Below, piece by piece: positions 19,048 to 26,542 of a DNA stretch of 64,000 nt; the first letter of the stretch is position 1, and each line of letters starts with the position of its first letter. The stretch is from Pirellulales bacterium (GTDB taxonomy: Bacteria > Planctomycetota > Planctomycetia > Pirellulales > JAEUIK01). Made by a program: the position numbers and the translations under genes. Below the pieces are notes generated by a model. The model was given only the letters and a program-made list of their open reading frames with translations, did not search any database and was not told where the DNA came from. Location of the stretch: positions 310,001 through 374,000 of the forward strand of contig JAIBBZ010000001.1 of NCBI GenBank assembly GCA_019694435.1, in the 5' to 3' direction.

Positions 19048-19542
19048 TCAATCGAACACGATGTTCCACGGCTTCGGGTCGTGGTAATAGAGCTGGTACG
19101 ACCTTAAGTCGTCCAACAGCTTGAGAACGCGCGGCCAATTGTCTCCAAACAGCTCAACCCCTTGTGCCTCGTTGTCGCGCAAGGTCTCTGCGGAGTAATC
19201 GGGGCTACGAAAGAGGCTCGATTTGCCGAAGTCGATCACGTAGGGGGCGTGGTGCATGAAGTCCATCTCGACAACCATCAACGAATCATCAGACCCCCTC
19301 ATGGCGGGGACGTAGAATTCCCCTATTTTTTCCACAACGCCCCATCGAGCCAGGTGCTCATACGCTCCCTTCTCTTGAAGGTAGACACGTTCGCGTTTAC
19401 ACGCTTTGATGGCCGTGTCGCGATGCGACTCGAAAACTACCCCATCTGTGCCTTCACCTAACTTCCGCCCCAGCCGGGGCGGAGTAACGTGTCTCGCACA
19501 ATACAATCGAGCTCGCTCGGTCGGCGAAAGATCGTCACTCAT
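19048..19542 (-). CDS. Small protein with kinase-like motifs (uncharacterised family)
   Basis: A 164-residue protein. Residues 27-37 (KLGEGTDGVVF) look like a kinase glycine-rich loop, Lys46 in AIKACK like the ATP-anchoring lysine, and the C-terminus YHDPKPWNIVFD (His154, Asp155, Asn160) like a catalytic loop. A VIDFGKSS segment (Asp104-Gly106) stands before, not after, the catalytic loop, and the protein ends four residues after the Asn. It therefore is either a minimal permuted kinase fold or a binding protein that reuses these motifs. ATG at 19542 shares two bases with the start of the divergent 84-residue gene; a GTG at 19548 would add two residues. Composition is less GC-rich than the surroundings. 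Confidence 0.8.
   Translation of the reverse strand: MSDDLSPTERARLYCARHVTPPRLGRKLGEGTDGVVFESHRDTAIKACKRERVYLQEKGAYEHLARWGVVEKIGEFYVPAMRGSDDSLMVVEMDFMHHAPYVIDFGKSSLFRSPDYSAETLRDNEAQGVELFGDNWPRVLKLLDDLRSYQLYYHDPKPWNIVFD
19502..19507 (+). promoter_or_regulatory. Possible -10 element for the 84-residue gene
   Basis: TACAAT, 33 bases before the start at 19541 and inside the coding region of the divergent kinase-motif gene. No convincing -35 is seen at the expected distance. Confidence 0.25.
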
Positions 19543-19795
19543 GGCCACTTATCACGAAGACGGGGTTTCTGCCACGGTCCGATCGTTCTTGGTCATCGGT
19601 CGCCAGAAGTATCGCTTGGCCAAGACGAATGGGGTCACGCTCACCCTCGACGAAGACTGTGTTGCTGCACCCGGGACCATGGCAGAAATGCAGATCATCG
19701 TTGATGGAGACGTCCGGACAAAGCTCGTCCTGCTTCCGGACGGAATCGTCCCAGGCCATCGAAAGGCCGCGTATCAGACGGCTGCGCCATTCTAG
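19541..19795 (+). CDS. Hypothetical 84-residue protein, head-to-head with the kinase-motif gene
   Basis: A small, soluble-looking, beta-rich protein: VRSFLVIGRQKYRLAKTNG, VTLTLDEDC, then AEMQIIVDGDVRTKLVLLP. I do not recognise a named family. The strand-rich pattern resembles small single-domain proteins of 70-90 residues that accompany other small regulators. Its ATG (19541-19543) overlaps the ATG of the divergent gene (19540-19542 on the minus strand) in a CATG, so the promoter of each must lie in the other gene. Codon use is less GC-biased than that of the neighbours, in common with its partner. Confidence 0.65.
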   Translation: MATYHEDGVSATVRSFLVIGRQKYRLAKTNGVTLTLDEDCVAAPGTMAEMQIIVDGDVRTKLVLLPDGIVPGHRKAAYQTAAPF

Positions 19796-19841
19796 GTCGA
19801 GGGCCCCTTCCAAGTGCGCGCAAGCGGCGCACTAAGGCCAC

Positions 19842-20552
19842 CTAACCCTGCCGCCGGATCTCCAGAATCACGCTTTCTGAGTCGCTGCCCGGGAGCGGAT
19901 ACGCGGCCACGCGGCGCAGTTCCAGTCCCTGGAGCCGCCCCAGGTGTCGGGCCTCGCCGCGCTCGTCGACCCACGAGGGGCCCTTCACGACGAGCATCCG
20001 CCGGAAGTGCGGCCACGCCGGCGCGAACCAGCGCAAGATCTTCTCGAGCCGCGCCACCGCGCGAATCACCAGCGTGTCCTGCGGGCGCTCGGCCACCAGC
20101 TCCTGCCCGAAGCGGTTAAAGACCCGCACGGGCAGCTTGAGTTCGGCGACGATCGCCTCGACGGCCTTGGCCTTTTTGCCCACCGAGTCGCACAGTGTGA
20201 CTTTCAGGTCGGGCCGCACGATCGCCAGGACGATGCCCGGCACGCCGCCGCCGGTGCCGACGTCGAGCACGCGCTCGCCGGGGGCCAGGTGCGCGGCCAA
20301 TTGCAGGCTGTCGACCACGTCGCGGGCCACGAACTTCTCCCAGGTCGTGTGCCGCGTCAGGTTGAGCTGCTCGTTGGTTTTCCAAAGCAGCCGCGCATAG
20401 CGTTCCAGGAGCGCGACCTGCGCCGCGGGCAATTCGAGCCGGTGCCGCGCCAGGGCGGCCGCCAGCGTGTCGTCCGGCCAGCTCTCGGCGGGCCCCGCGT
20501 CGAGAGAGCCCGGGGCAGACGGCGTTTCGTGTTCTTGCTGCGACTCCTCCAT
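19842..20552 (-). CDS. rsmG: 16S rRNA (guanine-527-N7)-methyltransferase
   Basis: A 236-residue class I methyltransferase (RsmG/GidB). The SAM-binding motif LDVGTGGGVPGIVLA (about residues 100-114), the N-terminal TNEQLNLTRHTTWEKFVARDVVDSLQ segment (two parts: NLTRHT and the DSLQL block) and the RAVARLEKIL motif are characteristic. It methylates G527 of 16S rRNA. The frame remains open far upstream, but that extension is out-of-family and overlaps the oxidoreductase gene, so ATG at 20552, with a G-rich site just upstream, is chosen. An extra 25-residue acidic N-terminus precedes the conserved domain. Confidence 0.93.
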   Translation of the reverse strand: MEESQQEHETPSAPGSLDAGPAESWPDDTLAAALARHRLELPAAQVALLERYARLLWKTNEQLNLTRHTTWEKFVARDVVDSLQLAAHLAPGERVLDVGTGGGVPGIVLAIVRPDLKVTLCDSVGKKAKAVEAIVAELKLPVRVFNRFGQELVAERPQDTLVIRAVARLEKILRWFAPAWPHFRRMLVVKGPSWVDERGEARHLGRLQGLELRRVAAYPLPGSDSESVILEIRRQG

Positions 20553-20693
20553 GCCCCCCGTTGTAACAGTTCGCCTTGCCGCGCAGCAGGGACCCAGGCG
20601 ACAAATTTGCCCTGTGCCGCGGCGCGGTTTAGCATGGCCGCGCGGGCAGCGGTCCGGTTCTCTGTCAGCCCTTTCACCCCAGGCGGTCCTGCG

Positions 20694-22007
20694 ATGTTCG
20701 ATGCACAAAGTCGCCGTGAATTCTTGCGCCGGGCGCTGGCCGCCGGCACTGCCACGCTGGGCGCTGCGCCGCTCCGTCGGGCGATCGCCGAAGACACGGC
20801 GCCGGCGGCGAAGCCCGGCAGCGATCAGTTGCGAATCGCGGTGATCGGCGTGGCCAATCGCGGCATGGACAACATCCGCGAAATCCAGCACGAAGCGATC
20901 GTCGCGCTGTGCGACGTCGACCAGCGGAACCTGGCCGCGGCCGCCACGATGTTTCCCAGCGCCAAGAAGTACATCGACTATCGCCGGCTGCTCGACGAAG
21001 GCGGCTTCGACGCCGTGCTGGTGGCGACGCCCGACCACTCGCACGCCATTCCCGTGGTCCGCGCGCTGGCGGCCGGTCACGACGTCTACTGCGAAAAACC
21101 GCTGGCGCACAGCGTCTGGGAAGTGCGGCAGATGCGCGAGTTGGCGGCCCGGCAAAAGGCCGTCACGCAGATGGGCACCCAGATCCACGCCGGCGACAAC
21201 TATCGCCGGGCGGTCGAGATTGTGCAGGCCGGCATTCTGGGCGACGTCACGCGCGTGCACGTCTGGCACGGCGGCACCGTGCGCCCCGGGCAGCGCGTCG
21301 CACAGGGCAACCCGCCGCCGGAAGTGGATTACGACCTGTGGCTGGGGCCCGCGCCCGAACGCCCGTTCCACCCGTCCCACTTCCATTTCAACTGGCGCTA
21401 CTGGTGGGACTTTGGCGGCGGGACGCTGGCCGACTTCGGCTGCCACTACATGGATCTGCCGTTCTGGGCCCTGGGCCTGCGCTCTCCGACCACCATCAGC
21501 TCGGTCGGCGAAAAGGACTACGCAGGCGACAACGACGTGCCGGGCAGCCAGCAGGTCGAATACCACTTCCCGGCTACCGACAAGCAGCCGGCCGTGCACC
21601 TGACCTGGTACCACGGCCAGCGCAAGCCCGAGGGAGCCGAGCAATACGGCCGCGGCTCGGCCGTGCTGTTCGAGGGGACCAAGGGACGGCTCTTGGCCGA
21701 TTACTCGACCCACAAGCTGTTCATGGACGACGGCGGCGAGCCGATGGCGCCGGCCGAGTCGATCCCCAACTCGATCGGCCATCATGCCGAATGGCTCAAG
21801 GCCTGCCGCGAGCGCGGCACGACCACGTGCAACTTCGACTACTCCGGCGCCTTGGCCGAAGCGGTGCTGCTGGGCAACGTGGCCTATCGCGCCGCCCCCG
21901 GCGAGACGCTCGCCTGGGACGCCGAGCGGCTGGAATTCGCCGACTGCGCCAACGCGGCACAATTTGTCCGCCGCGAATATCGCAAGGGCTGGAGCCTGGG
22001 CGTGTAG
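20694..22007 (+). CDS. Tat-exported Gfo/Idh/MocA-family oxidoreductase
   Basis: A 437-residue protein with a twin-arginine signal (SRREFLRRALAAG at about residues 5-17) followed by a Rossmann NAD(P)-binding domain (IAVIGVANRGMDNIREI near residue 46) and the EKPLAHSV motif (catalytic Lys of the family). The C-terminal domain includes WRYWWDFGGGTLADFGCHYMD (split: DFGGGTLAD and GCHYMD), typical of the large periplasmic planctomycete paralogues. It likely oxidises a sugar or sugar derivative; the substrate is unknown. It lies 141 bases from rsmG, divergently, and ends before a convergent membrane-protein gene. Confidence 0.93.
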   Translation: MFDAQSRREFLRRALAAGTATLGAAPLRRAIAEDTAPAAKPGSDQLRIAVIGVANRGMDNIREIQHEAIVALCDVDQRNLAAAATMFPSAKKYIDYRRLLDEGGFDAVLVATPDHSHAIPVVRALAAGHDVYCEKPLAHSVWEVRQMRELAARQKAVTQMGTQIHAGDNYRRAVEIVQAGILGDVTRVHVWHGGTVRPGQRVAQGNPPPEVDYDLWLGPAPERPFHPSHFHFNWRYWWDFGGGTLADFGCHYMDLPFWALGLRSPTTISSVGEKDYAGDNDVPGSQQVEYHFPATDKQPAVHLTWYHGQRKPEGAEQYGRGSAVLFEGTKGRLLADYSTHKLFMDDGGEPMAPAESIPNSIGHHAEWLKACRERGTTTCNFDYSGALAEAVLLGNVAYRAAPGETLAWDAERLEFADCANAAQFVRREYRKGWSLGV

Positions 22008-22038
22008 AGTGCCCGCGGCTCGAAAGGGCTCGCCAGGC

Positions 22039-22728
22039 TCAGTCGCCGGGCGCTTCGTTCAAGGGTACTTCGATCCAGCGCTCGATCGCGGCACGGATCT
22101 GCGGCAGCGTGGCGGCATACGGGCTTACGGTGCCGGGACGCGTGGCCGCCAGGCGCTCGTGCATCAACGCCGCCCCGTAGATGGCCACCAACGGTAGCGA
22201 TTCGTCGTCGAGCGCCAACGGCGCGGTCCGCCGTTCGTCGCGCAGCGTCGCAAGCAATCGTCGATGGTAATCGACGAGTTCCGCGGGGCTCGCGCCGCGA
22301 TGCGTGCGAACGATCAATTCGCCGTCCTGCGGCGGAATCACTCGATTGGCCGTTTCGACAAACGTCGCATCGTCGAGCAGCGAGAACAAACTGGCCACTC
22401 GCAAGGGCGCCTTCCACGAGCGGTACCACGCCACCTCGCAGGCGATGTGACCGGCAGGATCGATCAACAATCGGGAAAAATGCTCCAGCTCGCGGCGCAC
22501 CCGATAATCGCCGCAGACGCGCAACCCCTGCCGTGCGAAGGTGGCCGCTTGCTCGTCGAAGTGGCGCCGCACGGCGGGGGGCAGCTCATCGGCGGCGACC
22601 GGGCGATAGAGCGCCGGCTCGTTCAGGCCGCGAAAGATCCGAGCCACCCGAGGCAGCATCCACAGCCACGCGGCCGCACCCACCATGGCCGCTGCGAACG
22701 ACAGTCCCAGAAAGAGTTCCGGCCTCAC
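22039..22728 (-). CDS. Hypothetical single-pass membrane protein downstream of the Hsp70/J-like genes
   Basis: A 229-residue protein with an N-terminal membrane segment (about residues 4-24) and a mixed cytoplasmic domain of about 200 residues. I recognise no conserved motif. GTG at 22728 has a GGAG site 7 bases upstream. It is in the same direction as, and 125 bases after, the J-like/MshEN gene, so it may belong to the same operon. A charged region around LELVRTHRGASPAEL is the only distinctive part. Function unknown. Confidence 0.7.
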   Translation of the reverse strand: MRPELFLGLSFAAAMVGAAAWLWMLPRVARIFRGLNEPALYRPVAADELPPAVRRHFDEQAATFARQGLRVCGDYRVRRELEHFSRLLIDPAGHIACEVAWYRSWKAPLRVASLFSLLDDATFVETANRVIPPQDGELIVRTHRGASPAELVDYHRRLLATLRDERRTAPLALDDESLPLVAIYGAALMHERLAATRPGTVSPYAATLPQIRAAIERWIEVPLNEAPGD

Positions 22729-22853
22729 TCGAGTGCTCCGATCGTGACGCACCTGCTGCGCGGCGTCCGCCCGGAGGCCCGATTTGCGCAGCATCCCCAC
22801 CGCTGGAAACTCTAGCTCATGCTGCCGGTGCCGCGATTGCGGGCTGCCGGCCG

Positions 22854-23849
22854 TTACTTCTTCAGCATGTAGACCAGCATCGCCACGGTCGCGGCGGCGG
22901 GTACTGCGAAGGCCAGTCCCAAGAGCATCGCGTTCTTCATCAAGAGAATCTGGCACGCGCCGAACACGGCCATGAAGGTGAAATTGAATGCGACGATCGA
23001 CAGATTGCGGCGCTGTTTCTTCTGCTCTTCGCGTTCCTCGGGCGTCAATTGCGCCGACGCCTCGCCCTTGGCCGCCGCGGATTTCTCGGCAGCCGAAACG
23101 GCGGCCCCTTTGGCCATCTGCGCCGCGGCCGCTTCGCGCGGGAAATGCTGATTGATCACCGCGTTGATCGCCGCCGGCGTGCAGATCACGCTCCTTACCG
23201 GCATGCTCACCCGCAGCCGCAACTCCTCCTCGACGTCGGGCGGTAATGGATTCGGCGAGGCCATCAGCAACTGGCCGTCGTCGACCATGATTGGCGCGCA
23301 CGAATGCTGCCGGGCCAGCACCGCCGGCACCTGCGGCACCAGGTCGACGCGCACGCCCACGTCGGCCACGTCGACGAACGGCAAGCCCAGCGATTCGGCA
23401 TAGGCCTGCATCACCACGTCCTGCGTGGCCATCTTCTGCTGCACCAGCGCGTCGCGGACCTCGAGATTGAGGGCGTCGGCGTAATCGCGGGCCTTCTTCA
23501 ACTGTTCCGCGTCGACGATCTTGCGCCCCAGCAGGATCTGCTCGAAGGTGAACCGCCGCTCCTTGCCCGGCTGGGCCCGGCCGATCGACGCGTCGTATTC
23601 GCCTTTGCGTTTGCGATCGGTCAGGCAGAGCATGGCCTTGGCCAGCTCGTTCAGCAGCTCTTGCGACTGCTTGGCATATTCGCCCGCCGCATACTTGCGC
23701 ACGTGCGCGTTGAGCTTGCGGTAGTGGGCCCTCACCTTCGCCGGGTCGTCTTCGAACTGCGGCAGCCGCAGCACCTGGTAGTAATTCAGCGGCCGCGCGG
23801 TTTCGGCGATGCCGAGCCAGTCGCGGTAGACGTCGATTTGAGTGGCCAT
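22854..23849 (-). CDS. J-domain-like / MshEN-domain membrane protein
   Basis: A 331-residue protein. Residues 20-90 resemble a J domain (LNYYQVLRLP, then a charged helix, then KGEYDASIGR) but the diagnostic His-Pro-Asp is missing; the corresponding place reads NAHVRKYAA. Residues 100-237 resemble the N-terminal domain of type II secretion/type IV pilus ATPases (GspE_N/MshEN): QILLGRKIVDAEQLKKA, RDALVQQK, YAESLGLPFVDV, and a later SPNPLPPDVEEEL block. Two membrane helices (about 283-303 and 308-328) close the protein. It starts 26 bases after the Hsp70-like gene and is surely its operon partner. The ATPase domain of GspE is absent. Confidence 0.8.
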   Translation of the reverse strand: MATQIDVYRDWLGIAETARPLNYYQVLRLPQFEDDPAKVRAHYRKLNAHVRKYAAGEYAKQSQELLNELAKAMLCLTDRKRKGEYDASIGRAQPGKERRFTFEQILLGRKIVDAEQLKKARDYADALNLEVRDALVQQKMATQDVVMQAYAESLGLPFVDVADVGVRVDLVPQVPAVLARQHSCAPIMVDDGQLLMASPNPLPPDVEEELRLRVSMPVRSVICTPAAINAVINQHFPREAAAAQMAKGAAVSAAEKSAAAKGEASAQLTPEEREEQKKQRRNLSIVAFNFTFMAVFGACQILLMKNAMLLGLAFAVPAAATVAMLVYMLKK

Positions 23850-23875
23850 CGCTTCTCGGCGCAGCAGGTGCCGCG

Positions 23876-25453
23876 TTATTCGACCTTGTATTCCGCGGCC
23901 AGTTGTTTGTAGCTGTCGATCTGCTCGTCGGTCAGGCCGCCGCGGCGTTGAATCTCGATCGACGCCTCGCCGCCTCCGGCCACGTCGCGGGCCCGTACCC
24001 GCACCCGGCCCGCTCGATCGAAGGAATAGATCACTTCGATCGGCGAACCCTCGGGCAGATCGGCCGGGAGGCCGTAGATCTTGCAGTTGCCCAGCAGCGA
24101 ACAAGCCGCCGGGTCGGGCGCATCGCCTTCGATCACCTGCACGTTGACCCGTTGCTGGTTGACGACGTTCGTGCGAAACGTCTGCCGGACTTCGACCGGC
24201 AGACGCGAGTTGCGCGGGATCATCACGTGGTTGACGATCTTGCCGGTCTTTGGATTGCGGGCGGCGATGCCCAGGCCGTGCGAATTGACGTCGTCCTGCC
24301 GCACGGCCGACAGGTACTTGCGCACCGACGCGGCAAACTCGCTCTTTTCGCCGCGCACCTGGGCATCGAGGATGGCCGCGTGGATGGCCGCACCCTGCGC
24401 CACCGAGGTGTGCGGCGACAGACCCGCATAGGGCTCGATGCCCATCGTCTCGGCCAGCCGCCGCTTGACGGCCGGCATCAGCGTCGAGCCGCCCACGAGC
24501 ACGATCGCGTCGAGCTGCTCGGGCGTGAGCTTGGCCTGTTCGAGCACGTGGTCGGTCGTGTCGATCGTGCGCTGCAGCAGGTCGGCCGTCATGTCCTCGA
24601 ACTGCTCGCGCGTCACGCTGACGCTCAACGCCTTGCCCCCGTGGCGGCAGGTGATCGCCGTCTGCGCCTGTTCGGTCAGCGCAATCTTGGCCAGATCGCA
24701 ATCGTTGCGCAGCAGTTGGGCCGTCTTGGCGCTGTCGCGCGGGTCGACGCCGTGCCGGGCCTTGAACTCATTGGCTACGTGATCGAACAACCGATCGTTC
24801 CAATCGACGCCGCCCAATTGCACGTCGCCGTCGGTGGCCAACACTTGAAAATGCGTCGGCGTATACCGGACCACGGTGACGTCGAACGTCCCGCCCCCCA
24901 GGTCGTAGACCAGCACCAGCCGGGGTTTGAACTCGGTGTCTTTCGTCTTGCCCAGCTCGCCGCGGTGCCAGGCATAAGTCAGCGTGGCCGCGGTGGGCTC
25001 GTTGATGATGTCGACCACGTTCAGTCCGGCGATCTGCCCGGCGTCCTGCGTCGACTTGCGCCGCGAATCGTTGAAATAGGCCGGCACGGTGATCACCGCG
25101 TTGCCGATCGGGCCGATTCGCTGCTCGGCGTCCTGTCGCAGCTTCTTCAAGATCAACGCCGACATGAACTCGGGCGTAATCTCGTGACCGTCGACGGTCC
25201 GCTTGAACTCCTGCGTACCCATGAACCGCTTGACCCGTTCGACGACGTGCTCGGGATCGTCGATCGCGGCGCGCGTCCGCGGCGGGCCGACGATCACCGT
25301 GCCTGAGTCGCCCAACAGCAGCAGGCTGGGGGTTTCGACTTCTTCGTCGTCGTTGGCCAGCGGCACCGGATTGCCCTGCTGGTCGAGATGGGCAATACAC
25401 GAAAACGTCGTGCCCAAATCGATGCCGACCGTATGTCCTTCGCGAAATTCCAT
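23876..25453 (-). CDS. Hsp70-family protein (DnaK-like, short lid)
   Basis: A 525-residue Hsp70. The actin-like ATPase is complete: phosphate 1 GIDLGTTFS (10-18), VPAYFNDSRRKSTQDAG, phosphate 2 DLGGGTFD (184-191) and the adenosine motif VGGSTLMP (320-327). A substrate-binding beta-domain (about 393-502) follows, with IPRNSRLPV in place of the usual IPxxTxxP. The alpha-helical lid is cut to about 20 residues, so total length is over 100 residues below DnaK. It is thus a divergent paralogue, not the housekeeping chaperone. ATG at 25453; an Arg-rich in-frame extension upstream is discarded. The J-like/MshEN gene follows by 26 bases. Confidence 0.92.
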   Translation of the reverse strand: MEFREGHTVGIDLGTTFSCIAHLDQQGNPVPLANDDEEVETPSLLLLGDSGTVIVGPPRTRAAIDDPEHVVERVKRFMGTQEFKRTVDGHEITPEFMSALILKKLRQDAEQRIGPIGNAVITVPAYFNDSRRKSTQDAGQIAGLNVVDIINEPTAATLTYAWHRGELGKTKDTEFKPRLVLVYDLGGGTFDVTVVRYTPTHFQVLATDGDVQLGGVDWNDRLFDHVANEFKARHGVDPRDSAKTAQLLRNDCDLAKIALTEQAQTAITCRHGGKALSVSVTREQFEDMTADLLQRTIDTTDHVLEQAKLTPEQLDAIVLVGGSTLMPAVKRRLAETMGIEPYAGLSPHTSVAQGAAIHAAILDAQVRGEKSEFAASVRKYLSAVRQDDVNSHGLGIAARNPKTGKIVNHVMIPRNSRLPVEVRQTFRTNVVNQQRVNVQVIEGDAPDPAACSLLGNCKIYGLPADLPEGSPIEVIYSFDRAGRVRVRARDVAGGGEASIEIQRRGGLTDEQIDSYKQLAAEYKVE

Positions 25454-25668
25454 GAATCGGGCCGCTGACGAATGGCGAGCGAGATCAACAACCGGCCACT
25501 TGCATCGTGCGCGGAAAGCAGGCTTCCGCCAAGCCTTCGGCCCGGAATACAGCGTTCGGCGGGTGCGCAGCGCGCACGCGCTTCCGAAGGTGCGGGCGAT
25601 TCTGCGTGGCGCCCCGGGTGCCGTCAAGCAGCCGCCACGGTGGCTCCCGTTCCCCGGCGGCCGGAGAC

Positions 25669-25977
25669 CTACTCTTGCAGCACTTCTTTGACGAGCTGCA
25701 CGAAATGCGGCGTTTTCTGCGAGGTGGACAGCTCGGTGGCCTTCTTGTCGGCTTGCTTCCGCTGGCTGTACTCGAACAAGGCCACGCGCTTGAGCGACTG
25801 GTTGAAGACCCCCCAGAACGCCTTCAGCCGGACGACCGTTTCTTCCTTCTTGCGGCTCCGGCTTTTGGCGGCCTTCTTCGCCGGCTTGGCTTCCTTCACC
25901 TTGTCCTTCTTGGCCGTCGCTTCCGCGGCCTCGGACTCTGCGCGTAATTCCTTGCGATTAAGAACTTTACGAGCCAT
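25669..25977 (-). CDS. Small lysine-rich basic protein (uncharacterised)
   Basis: A 102-residue protein: MARKVLNRKELRAES, then an Ala/Lys-rich segment (residues 15-47) with KPAKKAAKSRSRKKEE, then a more hydrophobic helical C-terminus (VRLKAFWGVFNQSLKRVALFEYSQR and VQLVKEVLQE). The basic Lys/Ala tract recalls histone H1-like and HU-tail sequences, so nucleic-acid binding is possible but not proven. A helical C-terminal half could mediate oligomerisation. Just upstream of the start there is a terminator-like hairpin (26008-26035). Translation from ATG 25977. Confidence 0.7.
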   Translation of the reverse strand: MARKVLNRKELRAESEAAEATAKKDKVKEAKPAKKAAKSRSRKKEETVVRLKAFWGVFNQSLKRVALFEYSQRKQADKKATELSTSQKTPHFVQLVKEVLQE

Positions 25978-26007
25978 GGGCAGTCAAACCTGAGGGCGCA
26001 ACCCTGC

Positions 26008-26035
26008 AAAAAAATCGGGGAACGAACCGACCCCG
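26008..26035 (-). terminator. Terminator-like hairpin in the leader of the basic protein gene
   Basis: On the minus strand a CGGGG/CCCCG 5-base stem (26031-26035 with 26016-26020) with a 10-base loop is followed by A and seven T (26008-26014). It lies 30 bases before the basic-protein start and 109 bases after the stop of the BFD-like gene. It may end the upstream BFD/M20 transcript or act as an attenuator for the basic protein. Confidence 0.5.
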
Positions 26036-26143
26036 GAAAAGTGGCCATCGCCAGGCCCCAGCGCCTGCAAACCCCAGCCACATCGGAGCTTCCATCTTAA
26101 CCAATCGGCAACCAAACCACCAGCGGGGTAACTCGCGGCGCTC

Positions 26144-26443
26144 CTAAATCGGCGTCGCGCCCGGTGGGGGTGTGCCGTGGCCGGCGCGGATGTAGGCGGC
26201 ACGCCCCTGGGCGTGCTCGCTGGCCGTGGGCTCGGCCGGCGGCTCTGGCGTTGCGGCGGCCGACGCTTGCCGAGCCGACTGCCAATAACGCTCGAGCGCC
26301 TTACGGCACCAGCCGCAGCCTGTGCCCGCGCCAAAACACTCGCTCAACTGGCTGGCCCGTTGGGGCCGCTGGACGCGGATGAAGTTGAGCACCTTGCGCT
26401 TCGACACGTGGAAGCACAGACAAACTTCGTCGTCGAGTTCCAC
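26144..26443 (-). CDS. BFD-like [2Fe-2S]-binding protein
   Basis: About 99 residues with a bacterioferritin-associated ferredoxin-like domain: VCLCFHVSKRKVLNF followed 20 residues later by FGAGTGCGWCRKALERYW, giving the CxC...CxxC cysteine set that binds a 2Fe-2S cluster. The C-terminal third is Ala/Pro/Glu-rich and unlike the domain. Start is uncertain: GTG at 26443 gives (V)ELDDEVCLC, close to the expected N-terminus; a GTG at 26530 would add 29 residues of unusual composition. It follows the M20 peptidase on the same strand. Possible role in iron release or electron transfer. Confidence 0.75.
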   Translation of the reverse strand: MELDDEVCLCFHVSKRKVLNFIRVQRPQRASQLSECFGAGTGCGWCRKALERYWQSARQASAAATPEPPAEPTASEHAQGRAAYIRAGHGTPPPGATPI

Positions 26444-26542
26444 GCCGCGTCTCGCAACGGGAGGCAAAACCAGGGAAACCCCCGCGCCGGCGACGCGGTT
26501 GTTGGATCGCGATCCGTGGGCCCCAATCACGGGGCCCCCCGC

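Noticed and set aside
20553..21962. Long minus-strand open frame continuous with rsmG
   Set aside because: It overlaps the oxidoreductase gene on the other strand, has no family motif and reflects GC-rich codon bias.
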